In this document: one piece after another, positions 54,600-64,000 of the stretch
Layout: every line of letters begins with the position of its first letter
How positions within the stretch are numbered: position 1 is the stretch's first letter
Assembly: GCA_963383645.1 (NCBI GenBank)
Contig: OY726561.1
Coordinates: 141,381,441 to 141,445,440 of the forward strand
Origin: Muscardinus avellanarius
Lineage: Eukaryota; Chordata; Mammalia; Rodentia; Gliridae
DNA: 64,000 nucleotides
Direction of reading: 5' to 3'
Notes under the pieces: generated by a model
The model's database searches: none
Told to the model about the DNA's origin: nothing
What the model saw: the letters and a program-made list of their open reading frames with translations, nothing else
Program-made: the position numbers and the translations under genes

Positions 54600-55140
54600 C
54601 ACCCCGTGGCAGGACACAGCAACACCTCCTCGTGTGTCCTGCCTTTCCCCCTCAAAAAGAGTGCCCTGCTCCCAAACCCGAAGCGGGTGCCGCCATGAAC
54701 CCGCCGCACTGTCCCTCCCGTCCCTCCCTCAGCGCCGTGTGACTGCGCGCCTGTTCCAGGCCGCTCCGAGGCAACGTCCAGCTGGGCGGGCGGCGGAGGC
54801 CCCGGCGTGGGGAAGGCAGGATGAGACCCGGCGGTTGCACAGTGGCTACTGGAATTAGAATAAACTTCAGGCACTTTGCCTTGGCCTAGCCGGCTCCCCC
54901 TGGACTTTACCCCTGAAGTCTCTTCCCAGTGCCAGCTCCTCTGCTGGCGCGGTCCCCTCACCTGGGCACGTGCCGTGGTGAGGTCTGTCTGCCCCTAAGC
55001 CCCTCACACATCTTCTGCTCTGATACTTTCTCTACAGTGGACCCCACCGCTCCCAGACTCTGGCTGCGCTGGCTTCCTAACTCTTGACTTCAGAAATCCT
55101 CTTTTAAACTTAAATGCTATTTTTAAACTTGCTTATTGTC
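54600..55140 (-). other. BSN: BSN intron, unique part
   Basis: Unique sequence between SINE blocks, with no exon or motif that I can support. Confidence 0.5.
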
Positions 55141-55154
55141 TTCCCCCCCCCCTT

Positions 55155-55675
55155 TTTTTTTTGTGGTGCTGGGGGTGGAACCCAGAGGCTTTCTACCTCC
55201 GGGCTATACTCCCAGATCTTTTTTATATTTTATTTGGAAACAGGGTCTCACTAAGTTGCTGAGAGCCTCACTAAGTAGCTGAGGCTGGCTTCTAACCCGT
55301 AATCCTCCTGTCTCAGCCTCCCGAGCGCGGGGATTACAAGCGTGCCCACCACGCCCGGCTTATTGCCTCCCTTAATGGACTGACAGCTGTAGAGGGCAGG
55401 GATGTGCTTGTTTCCTGCCACCTCCCTGATTCCTGCCCCAGGTCTGGACATACTTGGGACTTGAAAAACATTCGGTGGCCGGGCATGGGGCGCACACTTG
55501 TAATCCCAGCACTGGGAGGCAAGACAGGGGGATCACGGTGCGTGGACAGCCTCAGCTACTTAGTGAGGCCCTTTAAACTCAGACCCTGTTTCAAAATAAA
55601 GAATAAAAAATAGGACTGGGGGTGTAGCTTGGAGGTAGAATGTCCCTGGGTTCCATCCCCAGTACCGCAAAATAA
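55155..55675. repeat. Antisense and sense B1-dID SINEs, BSN intron
   Basis: A well-kept antisense unit (55160-55362) is separated by about 110 bp of unique DNA from a sense unit (55475-55672). Confidence 0.88.
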
Positions 55676-56439
55676 ACAAACAAACGGATGGAAGACTGGC
55701 CCTTTCTCAGTCCCCTGCTCCCTCAGAGGCAGGCAGCCTTTGGGCACGACGCCCAGCTCCTTCCCTCCCACAAGCGGACCCTAGGATTCCCTTGAAGTGA
55801 CCCACTCACTGACCGCTGGGCTCTGCCATGGACACCACATACAGGCCTCCATATCCTTAACTCTGGGTGACAAGGGCTGGGGAGAAGAGGGGCCTCCGGC
55901 TATGGGACAGTGGGAGGCGGTTCCTGGCTGGGCACAGAGCACCATCGAGAGCCGTCCGCCATCCCAGACACTGCACTGCCTCCTCCCCAGGCCAGGGCCA
56001 CTGCAGGGCATGCCCTGAGGCCTCCGCTCTCCCTGGCCTGGCCAGTGACCGCCCTTTGCTCAGCACCCCCTTCCTGCCGGCCTCCCTGATCAGTTTACTC
56101 CCTTCTCCACAGGCCACAGGCCCCACCTGGGAGGCCTGCAGTGTCCCGACTACGTGGCCGAAGCTGCTGGCCCTGCGGGTCTGGGGACCCAGCTTCTCCA
56201 CCGGCTGCAGCCAAGGCACCACGCCTTCCCCGAGCGCACCAGGCCACCCTGCCCTCCAGCACACAGGCCTCAGTCATGGAGCTGGCCTCTCCCAAGGGGA
56301 CTCAGCCAGCATGCCGGCCCGCTTCCCAGAGCTGTGGGTCCACCCGCTGAAGGAAGCCCACCTAGTTCATACCCGCAGGAACTGGGCCGCTGTGGCCAGC
56401 CAGGCCTGGCCCTTCACCCCGCTCTGGGCTGACACTCAC

Positions 56440-56529
56440 TGTTATACGCAGAGTCCAGAGCTGTGCCCAGGCCTTTGACTCCAGAGATTTTTCCACAGCA
56501 ACGATGTCTCGCTTCATGTCTTGAAGAGC
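56440..56529 (-). other. BSN: Probable untranslated BSN exon downstream of the stop codon
   Basis: On the reverse strand this 90-bp segment has a strong acceptor (CCCACAG) and a strong donor (GTGAGTG). The preceding stop-containing exon also ends in a good donor (GCAGG then GTGAGT), so the mRNA is expected to continue into it. Two of its frames are open throughout. Confidence 0.6.
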
Positions 56530-56830
56530 CTGTGGGACAGTGAGGGAGGAGGGTGGAGAGGTGCCAAGGAGCAGCCCCACGTACCAGCCAAACCAGCCCC
56601 TAGCTGAGAGGGCACTGCGGGCGGGCTCAGGGACAGGGATGTGGGCTGGCTCCCCTTTCTGGAGACCTCTGCTGAGTGGGCCCCATGTCAGGGACAGTGT
56701 CCCCCTTTCTCCTTCTCCCCCAATCCCAAGAGAGTGCTCTGCAGCTCCAGGCGCAGCGACCCCCAAAGACTAGACGCTCGCCACCCACAGGCTCCTTTCC
56801 CAGGGCTTATACTCACCCTGCAGGGCATGG

Positions 56831-57766
56831 TCACCAGAATGAGGAAAATTTTTTGCCAAAAGCAGAGACAGCTGCAACATGAAAAGAAGAGACAGGTGTC
56901 AGGCAACCGGGCCAGCCAGACCAGGAAATCAGGGGCAGCTACAGGCGGGCCCTGGCTAGGTGACGGCAGGTCACCTCCCAGGCCCTGCTCCCCGCAGACC
57001 AGGGCTCTGGAGCATCCACGGCCCATCTGCAGCCCCGCCCCGCCACGGGCCCCATACCTTCCGTCAGCTTGCCGGCTTGCTCTGCTGCCCCACCGGGGAG
57101 GATCTTAGAGAACACGCTCTCCCCCTCGGCGCCTGGCTGGCTGGCAGGAGCCCCTGCGGCACCCCCTGGCCTGGCTCCAGCCTTCGCACCTGTGGGGAAA
57201 GAAACTGCCTCCTGAGCCACGCCAAGGGAAGCGGCCTGGCGAGGAGGAGACCTGGGGGAGAGGGACGGGAGGAGGCGGAGGGGAGCAGCACTGGCAACCC
57301 AGGCTGGCTGAGCCTCTAGGCACCTCGGGATGAGTGAGGGCAGGCCTGCGTGGAGGTGGCTCAGGGTGCTGTAGGTGCAAGGAGAGAACTGCCTGGGCGC
57401 TCACCTGCGGGGCCGGGGCCCGGTGCCGGCTGGGCCTGAGGAGCCCTCCCCTGCTGGGGTGCTTTGGCGGTCACTTTAGAGCTGCTGGCCTGTTCTGCCC
57501 GCGGCTGTAACACAGAACCTGGAGCTGAGATCCTGCCCACCCCGTCAAGGCTGCCCACACCCAGCCTGGAACCGAGGGGCATCTGCCCTGGGTGGGGCTC
57601 GCACACAGCAGCCTACTCACCGGTCCTGCTGACTGGGGTCCTGGGGCTGCCATGGGGCCTGGCTGAGGCTTCCCTACAGGCTGGCTGGCAGCAGAGGCTG
57701 GGCCCCTGGAGGTCGGCTGGCTTTGCTGCTGCAGCCGAGCCTGCGTTGGGGCCTGCTGGAGAGGCA

Positions 57767-57819
<53 letters not shown>

Positions 57820-60800
57820 GGCGGTGGCTGCACCTGTGGTTGGCGCGATGCTGCCCCTGAGGGCACCTGCCTGGATGGTGGTGCCTGCGGCTGCTGTGCC
57901 CCGGGTGCCATCTGCCGCCCCTGCAGCTGCGGCTGCGCCTGGGGTTCCGGCTTTGGCTGCGATGCAGTGGGCCCTGTGTGCGCCTGCCGGGAGCCCTTCC
58001 TGCTCTCGGGGGCATGGTGGTAGGCTGACAGAGCGCGGGATGGCTGCGAGTATTCAGCAGAGCCGGGGTACCCGGGCTGACCCTTCTTCGGCATGGCCGG
58101 GGCAGGACTGGGCTGAGGGTGGGGCCGCACCTCGTGGCGCCCCGCATCCCGAGCATGTGTTTTGGCAGCACGCCGTCCCTGCTCCTCACCAGCGTGGCGG
58201 CCCGAGTGCCGCCCGTGCTCGCCGTGGTGCCGGTGCTCCTTGGCCGAGGCATGGCGGCTTGGGCCACCCTCGTCATGAGGCCACGGGCCCTCCTCGGGGG
58301 GTTCATCGTAGTCGTGGTAGCTGTGCCTGGCAGGGCCTCGCTTCTGGGCGGAGGAGACTGTGTGGCCCCCGTGGTGCCTGAACCGGTCGGAGCGGGCATC
58401 CCGGGGCTTATCAAACCAGTCCGTCTCCTCCTGGCCCAGGTGATACGCTTCAGAGACCAAAAACAGAACACCGTCAACCCCCAGGGCTGCGCAGGGGCGG
58501 CCTAGCCAAAGCCATGCAAGGAAACCAGAGAGGGTGCCACGGCCACAAGCAGGTCACCGGGTCCCCGGCCCACCTCCCTCGACCAGGCGCCAGGCCAGCT
58601 GGGATGGCTGGGCAGCTGCAGAAGGGCCCATTGGGTGAGACACCAGGCCAGACCTTGCTGGGCATCTGGGGGCCCAGGCCCCCCAGGTGCTGGGGAGCTG
58701 CAGAATCACCCCCAGCTGCCATTACCTTCGCTGTCAGAAACCACACAGTGGGAGTCGTCCAGGATGTAGCCCTCCTCGCGCTTATATGCATGGGCCCGCG
58801 GTCCCTCCGTCATGTGCTCTTGGACGTCGGGCATGGAGTGGCTGGAGCAGAACTGTGGGCAGGTCTCCCCGGGAGGGAGGGGACCCCCAGCAGGGCGGGG
58901 CCGCCCCAAGGGGCTGACAGGGCTCTCCTCTTCAGAGGCCTGGCTCCGCATGGGGGGCCGTGCCCGGCTGTGGGCCATGCCCAGGGACGAGGGCTTGGGG
59001 CCCGCCTTTTGAAGTCGCTCCACAGCCTCCCGGTCCCGCTCGTAGCCCTTGCCTCGGCCACTGAAATCGTGGCTGGACAGCTTCTCCCCGCTGTATGCAG
59101 ATGGCCGGGCCCGGCTGCTCCCACCGTATGCGCGCTCGTCTTCCTCCGCGGCATCGCGGCTGGACACCCCATAGTACCTCTGCTGCTCATACACGTTCTT
59201 CTTGAGCCCGTAGGTGATCTCATCCTGGAACCTCCTGCTCCGGGAGGCCAGGCCGCCGCTGATGGCAGACGGGGGGTAGGAGGCTAGGTCAGACTCCACA
59301 TCCTTGGCCTCCTCGATAGGGGAGAACTTGGAGATCTTCTGCTCCATGCCCTGCTTCCGGTGCTTGCTGCGCTTTGAGGAGATGGCGGCCGGGGCCAGGC
59401 TCTTGGAGGGGTGCTTGGGCCCCACAGGCCCCGGGCTGTACTTCTCTGCTCGAGCCCCGTGTCGATAGTCGCCGTCACCATAGTAGTGGGTGCCGGCTGG
59501 TCGGCCATTGCTCTCCATGCCCCGGTGATAGCCAGCCTTGGCACGGGGGTCGTATGAGTCCTCCTCAGACTCCTCCTCCCCTCTGGCATAGCAGCAGGGC
59601 AGCGTGGGCCCCTCGAGCACCCCTGGTTCTCCGTGCTCTTTCCCCGACCGCCCACTGCTGCCCGGCCCCAGGGGCTCCAGCCGCTGGCTGTCGGGGGCGG
59701 GCGGGGCGTCGTCCTTGGTCAGCTCGCTGATGTCCTCGATCATCACATAGTTGCGGGGCACACTCTGCTCTAGACTGGCGTAGTGGGAGTCCGAGGGGTA
59801 GGTGGGGGCTGGGCTCTGGCTCACACCGCTGCGGTCGCTGGCCCGGGACAGCTCAGGGGCCTTGCCCTGCTCGTAGCCGCTCACGGCCGGGCCACTGTAG
59901 CTGGTCTCAGAGGGGGCTGAAGACATGGGCACGGCGGGGCTGGCGATCACCTCGTAGTTGGTGGGCACCTTCTGTTCCAAGTCGGCTAGTGACGTCTGGC
60001 GTGGCTTCTGGTGGGGGACACGGCCCTCAGCTGGGCCTGGATACAGGGTGCTCTGCGTGGCTGGCGCGGGTGTTTGTGCTGGATAGTGGCCTGAGGGGCG
60101 GAAAGCCTGCTGGTTTGGCAGGCCAGGCTCCACTGGGTAACTGGTGCTAGGAAGAAAGGCAGGTGCCGGGTATGTGCTGGGGACAGGGTAGGTGGGTGGC
60201 TGGTGGGCCGGGAACCCGTTCTGAGCTGGTCCGCTGCCGCCTGCACTGTACTGTTGTGCTGGAGGTGGGAACCGGGGCTGCTGGAAGGCTGTGGGGGCCG
60301 AGGGCATGGCAGGCGCGGCGGCTGTGGCAGGGAAGTCCACGTACTGGCCGGCAGGGGTGGCACTGCCCTGGAGCCGCAGCTGGTTGAGTTCGCTGTCCGA
60401 CAGGTAGTCGCGATGCTCACCGAGGCCACGCAAAGGGGGGTAGTCACGGCCACCCCGGTCTTTGGCCAGCGACTCCTTGCGCTGTGTGATGCCCAGCTCC
60501 AGGTACTTGAGTTTTGCGTCAATCTCCTTCTCCTCCTCGTCGAGCTCCGCCTGCTTCTTGCGCAGCTTGGTGGACTCGTGTTCCACCAGCCGCAGGTCCC
60601 GGTCCAGCTCCCGGAGCAGGCTGGCCTTGGTGGCAGGGACCATGGAGGGCCCCGCCAGCCCCCGCTGCAGCAGGCTGGCTGCATACAGCTGTGGGGGCGC
60701 CTGGCCGGCCAGGGGGAGGTGAGCCTCCTCTGGAGGGGGGCTGGGTAGTGTCCGCTTCACCTTGCGGACCAGGCCGTTGGGCGGCAGCACCGACACCTGA

Positions 60801-63800
60801 GACAGAGGAAGGGTGGGCAGCACTGAGACCCCAGGTGTGGGTGACTCTGTGGGGACGGGTTGGAGGAGCTTGGGCCTGGGCCGGCAGAGCTGGCCCCGCA
60901 CTCTTGGTGCCCTGCCTCAGTAGGCAGCCTCGAGGCCCGCCCTCCTACCCCTGGCCTGGGCCTGCAAGGGCTTCACAGTCCTCCTTCCCACAGCCCCTCT
61001 GGACGGGATGGGTGGGTGGGCCTGGCTTGGGGTGGAGGGTACTGGAGGGCGTGGTGGGAGCACAATGAGGATGCAGCCGCCTCTGGAGCCTCATGGGGAG
61101 CACTGCCCGCTGCCTGTACGTTGCTGCAGGCTCAGGGTCTTCTTCTGCTTCCTCTCCCAGTGCTAAGTGGCCCCACTGTCCAATACCCCTCTGGGTGCCC
61201 AGCACTACCTCTGCCAACCCCCTGGGCTGTGCTCCTGGCTCAGCCCAGGGCTCTTCCCATCCCTCTGTCAGCCTGTTGCTCTCTGGGGCCACCAGCCACC
61301 TTCCTGGCTCTCCCCAGGCCCCTTCCTAGCAGCGTGGCTTCCCGCTCGAGGTCCAGCAGTGCCTGCCACGGCGGCCTCCTCTCTGGCCTCGGCTCTCAGC
61401 TGTTGGACAGCCTTCCTGGGTCCTCCCTTTACCTCCAGCTCTTGGCCTTCCCAGAATGCCCCACACCTTGGGTTCCATTGTCCACTCAAATCCCCAAAAT
61501 ATACTGGGGACAGACACCAGAATTCTTTCTTTTTTTGGCAGTGAGTGCTGGAGCCTGCTAGGCAAGGGGCCTCTACGACTGAGCTACGTTCCCAGCTCAG
61601 AGGTCTTGCTTTTTTCTCGCGTGATTAACTACATAAAAACTTCCCCCTGGTTTCACTGCACGTGGTAAGGAGAATGGTAGTGTGCCCAGTTCCCAGAACA
61701 AAGGTGGCCTTCAGGGATAAATGCAGCTCTTTGACCTCCCCGCTACTGTCCATCTTTTCTTACTGTGTCCACACACCACAAGCCCGTCATAGCCTGGCCC
61801 ACGTGACCAGCCCCTGGGACCTGTGTGTCTGGGGCCAGGGTGTCCCTGCCCCCTGACTGTCCACACCCCCGATCCCATCCCAGCCCTGCTAGCTTGCACA
61901 GAGCAGGGCCCCCACCGGGCTCCTTGCCACCCCTCCATAAGCCCACCCCAAGGCTCCACTCTTCTCTGTCTCACACCCAGAAAATGGGCACCTGTGGCTC
62001 ACAGTGCCTCTGACTGCCACCTCTCTCCCAGGGCCTCTCTTCCCTCAGCCCATCAGCTCACACTGTGCCCCAGAGGGCCCCAAACACCCATCCTGTCCTG
62101 GTCACCTGCCTAAACCCTCAAGAGGCCTCTGGGACCTTCAGGAAAAGCCTGCCCTCCTCAGCCAGGCACTCAAAGCCCGGGCAGCAGGTCCTCCTGCCTC
62201 TGGCCACTGCTGCCCGGGCCAAGCACCTCCCGGACCCAGGATGTCACTGGTCACCAGAGGCACAGGCATGGAGCCTTGTCCAAGGAACAGACAGCGGTGT
62301 GCGCACTGCTGGCGGGGCTTGGGCTTGCTGTGGGCAGTGGAGGCTGGCCAGGGCTAGGAGCGGGAAGCAGCCCAGCCAGAGCTGTTGCTGACTGTTCAGG
62401 AAATATCCGCGAAAGAGGTTTGGACTGGAGGTGAGAGCTGAGAGGCCTGGGGAAAGGTAGCGGGTTGGACTGCACAGGGGCCAGGAGCAGGGCTGGGGAG
62501 AGGCGAGGGTCTCTCGAGGTGTCAGGCCAGATGCTGGGGACCCATGTGTGTGCACGTGTGTGTGTGCCTGGGCTGTCCCCGCTAGGCCATGGGCTCTCTC
62601 AGGCGGGCCTGGAGGAGGCCCAGGCCTCCCTCCTCCCCCCGGGCCTCCAGAGCCAGGGCTAACTCCATTCCCACCCCAGGAGAAAGCCCTCCCTCTGGGG
62701 CCTCAGGCTAGGCAGAGACCCCTGTCCCACCCTGGCCCCGCCCCTGTACCCATACCTGGCTACCCAGTCCCCCCTGGTGCTGGTAGAGGGAGAACCTCTC
62801 TTTGGCAGACTCCTCGGCGGTGGGGCTGAGGGGCTTAGGGTCAGACAAGGAGCGCTGCAGAGTCTTCACGGGGCGAGGCAGCGTCTGCTGGCGGAGAGCG
62901 CTGTCAGCCGTGAAGTGCTTCTGGGGACTCACGTGAGCCTTGTTCAGCCTTTCGCTGGAAGCAAAGGAGGCGTCCAGGAGCCGGTGCGGGGACAGGGGTG
63001 AGACTGGAGAGTAGAGGACCTGTGGGGACTTCGGAGGCTGGCGGCTCACAAGCTGTGAGAGGGACTCTGGGGGCAGGTGTGCCTGGTACCCGATCTCCAG
63101 AGGGTCCGGCTTCTTCTTCTCAAACCTGCCCAGGGCCCCTGGGGCGACGACCTGGATGCCAGGCAGGTAGGGGCTGATGGCAGCTGGCCCCACGAGCTGT
63201 GGCCCGGCCACTCCCTGCGCCCGTGCATCTGGCTCCGTCTGGCAGGCCAGGCTTTCGCCTCGGCCAGTCTTCTCTGGCGCCGAGATGTACCGGATGATCT
63301 CCACCTTGGGATCGGTGGCGGCCGTGATGTGGATGGCTGGAGAAACCCTGGGCAGCTGGTCGGGCTCCGTCTGCACAGAGCAGTCACTGATGGTCTGGAT
63401 GCCCACGCTGCTCATGGCCCTGGCGGCGGCGGCTGCAGATGACAGGGCAGTGGCGTCGTGCTTGCTGTCGGAGCCCGAGTCTGAGTGGCGGGAGAGCCTG
63501 GACCTGCGGCGGCGCACGGGCTGCTCCCACTCCGCGTTGTCCTCGCCGTCCGTCTGCACGCTGCAGTCTGCACTCCGCCGTGTCCGGCGCCGCCGGGTGA
63601 GGAGGTAACGGCCGTCCCCGTCCCCGTCCTCATCATCGGTCTGCACGCTGCTGTCCGCGATCCTCCTGACTGTGCGGGGCTCGGGCGCGGACTCGGGCTC
63701 CCAGGCGTCGCGCAGGCGTGGCATGGAGTGGCGCTTCTTGATGCCGCTGCGGCCTGCATCCCACCGCTCCTCTGTCTGCAGTGACATGTCCGAGGCGGAG

Positions 63801-64000
63801 CTGGGGAGGCCCCGGTGCAGCGTGGGCTCGCGAGGCTGCCCGGGCCCCTCTGGCCCTGCCACAGCAATGAAGGTTGCGTGGGTCAGGGGTGGCCAGTACT
63901 GGCCGTTCTGGGCCAGTTCTGTGCCAGCCGTGGGAGGCCCGCGGCCCGGGGCCTCACAGGCTGCGGGGAACGGCGCCTTCTGCCGCTGCTTCTGTTCCTC
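56831..64000 (-). CDS. BSN: Bassoon, presynaptic cytomatrix protein, C-terminal 1,471 codons
   Basis: Exons in transcript order: 64000-62756 (3' end of the giant exon, open at the window edge), 60796-58726 (2,071 bp), 58447-57621, 57504-57405, 57189-57058 and 56871-56817 with the TGA at 56833-56831. Bassoon is a very large scaffold of the active zone that organises vesicle clusters with Piccolo and ELKS/CAST. The first segment has clustered SVQTD/SVQTE motifs. A predicted coiled coil rich in KLRKKQAELDEEEKE (about 60620-60460) fits the third coiled coil, the ELKS/CAST-binding region. Long P/Q/Y-rich segments follow (TYPVPSTYPAP), then a His/Arg/Gly-rich part, a pure polyglutamine tract and the conserved end KLTEAVSAFGKKFSSFW. 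All junctions keep frame. Human bassoon has 3,926 residues, so the N-terminal 60% lies beyond the window. Confidence 0.96.
57768..57818 (-). repeat. BSN: (CAG)17 coding for polyglutamine in BSN
   Basis: Seventeen uninterrupted CTG triplets on the + strand read as CAG in BSN, between PPP and LPLQQ. There are no CAA interruptions. Confidence 0.97.
60797..62755 (-). other. BSN: BSN intron between the two large exons
   Basis: Its donor (CAG then GTATGG) and acceptor (TCTCAG) are clear. It contains one antisense ID element and otherwise unique sequence. Both-strand open frames have no domains. Confidence 0.7.
61535..61600 (-). repeat. Full-length ID element, antisense
   Basis: The reversed sequence shows TAGCTCAGTCGTAGAGG followed by CTTGCCTAGCAGGC, the central segment missing from the dID tails elsewhere in the window. 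It is flanked by TTTTTTTGGCAG. Confidence 0.75.

Noticed and set aside
57464..58381. Forward-strand 305-codon frame with an alanine run opposite BSN
   Set aside because: It is the antisense reading of the CAG tract and GC-rich BSN exon. It has no domain, promoter or splice support of its own.

Overview
The window is ordinary chromosomal DNA of a placental mammal, almost certainly a rodent. All seven protein-coding genes are recognisable and appear intact where complete; two run off the window edges. Read left to right they are IP6K1 (+, last two coding exons), GMPPB (+, complete), RNF123 (-, complete, 38 coding exons), AMIGO3 (+, complete, inside an RNF123 intron), MST1 (+, complete, 18 exons), APEH (-, complete, 22 coding exons) and BSN (-, C-terminal 1,471 codons). 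This is the gene order of human 3p21.31, shown reversed. The interspersed repeats are SINEs with a 7SL-like (B1) part followed by a shortened tRNA-like ID part that has lost the stretch between its A and B boxes. That B1-dID architecture is typical of sciuromorph rodents (squirrels, mountain beaver, dormice). The species cannot be fixed from the sequence alone. A rodent-like 8-codon gap in IP6K1 agrees with this.

Layout. 1-2232 is an IP6K1 intron packed with SINEs. 2233-5340 holds the IP6K1 3' coding exons and a SINE-free 3' UTR. A CpG-rich promoter with three CCAAT boxes (5400-5760) starts GMPPB (5770-7626), which meets RNF123 tail to tail over about 300 bp. RNF123 runs leftwards from a CpG island near 30.4-31.0 kb to a stop at 7934. 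AMIGO3 (9402-10913) and its own promoter occupy the RNF123 intron 8652-11942. MST1 (31368-35496) diverges from the RNF123 promoter and converges on APEH (46141 to 36636, reverse). After APEH comes a SINE-rich spacer (47.1-49.5 kb), then the BSN terminal exon (polyadenylation signal at 49548-49543, reverse), small C-terminal exons, a 2.07-kb exon and the end of the giant BSN exon, which leaves the window at 64000.

The genes do not form one pathway. They cover inositol pyrophosphate synthesis (IP6K1), GDP-mannose supply (GMPPB), ubiquitin ligation (RNF123), neurite adhesion (AMIGO3), a plasminogen-like cytokine (MST1), N-acylpeptide hydrolysis (APEH) and the presynaptic active zone (BSN). Exon boundaries were set by hand by translating across splice sites. 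The assembled lengths are GMPPB 360, RNF123 1312, AMIGO3 503, MST1 711 and APEH 732 residues, which match or nearly match the human proteins as I remember them.

No new biological system was found. The most interesting points are an AT-AC (U12-type) intron in RNF123 that explains an otherwise missing donor, a GC-AG intron and a four-fold in-frame tandem donor array in MST1, a pure (CAG)17 tract in BSN, a BSN stop codon followed by two further exons, a nested SINE insertion with a clean target duplication, and a lone Alu-like 7SL monomer.
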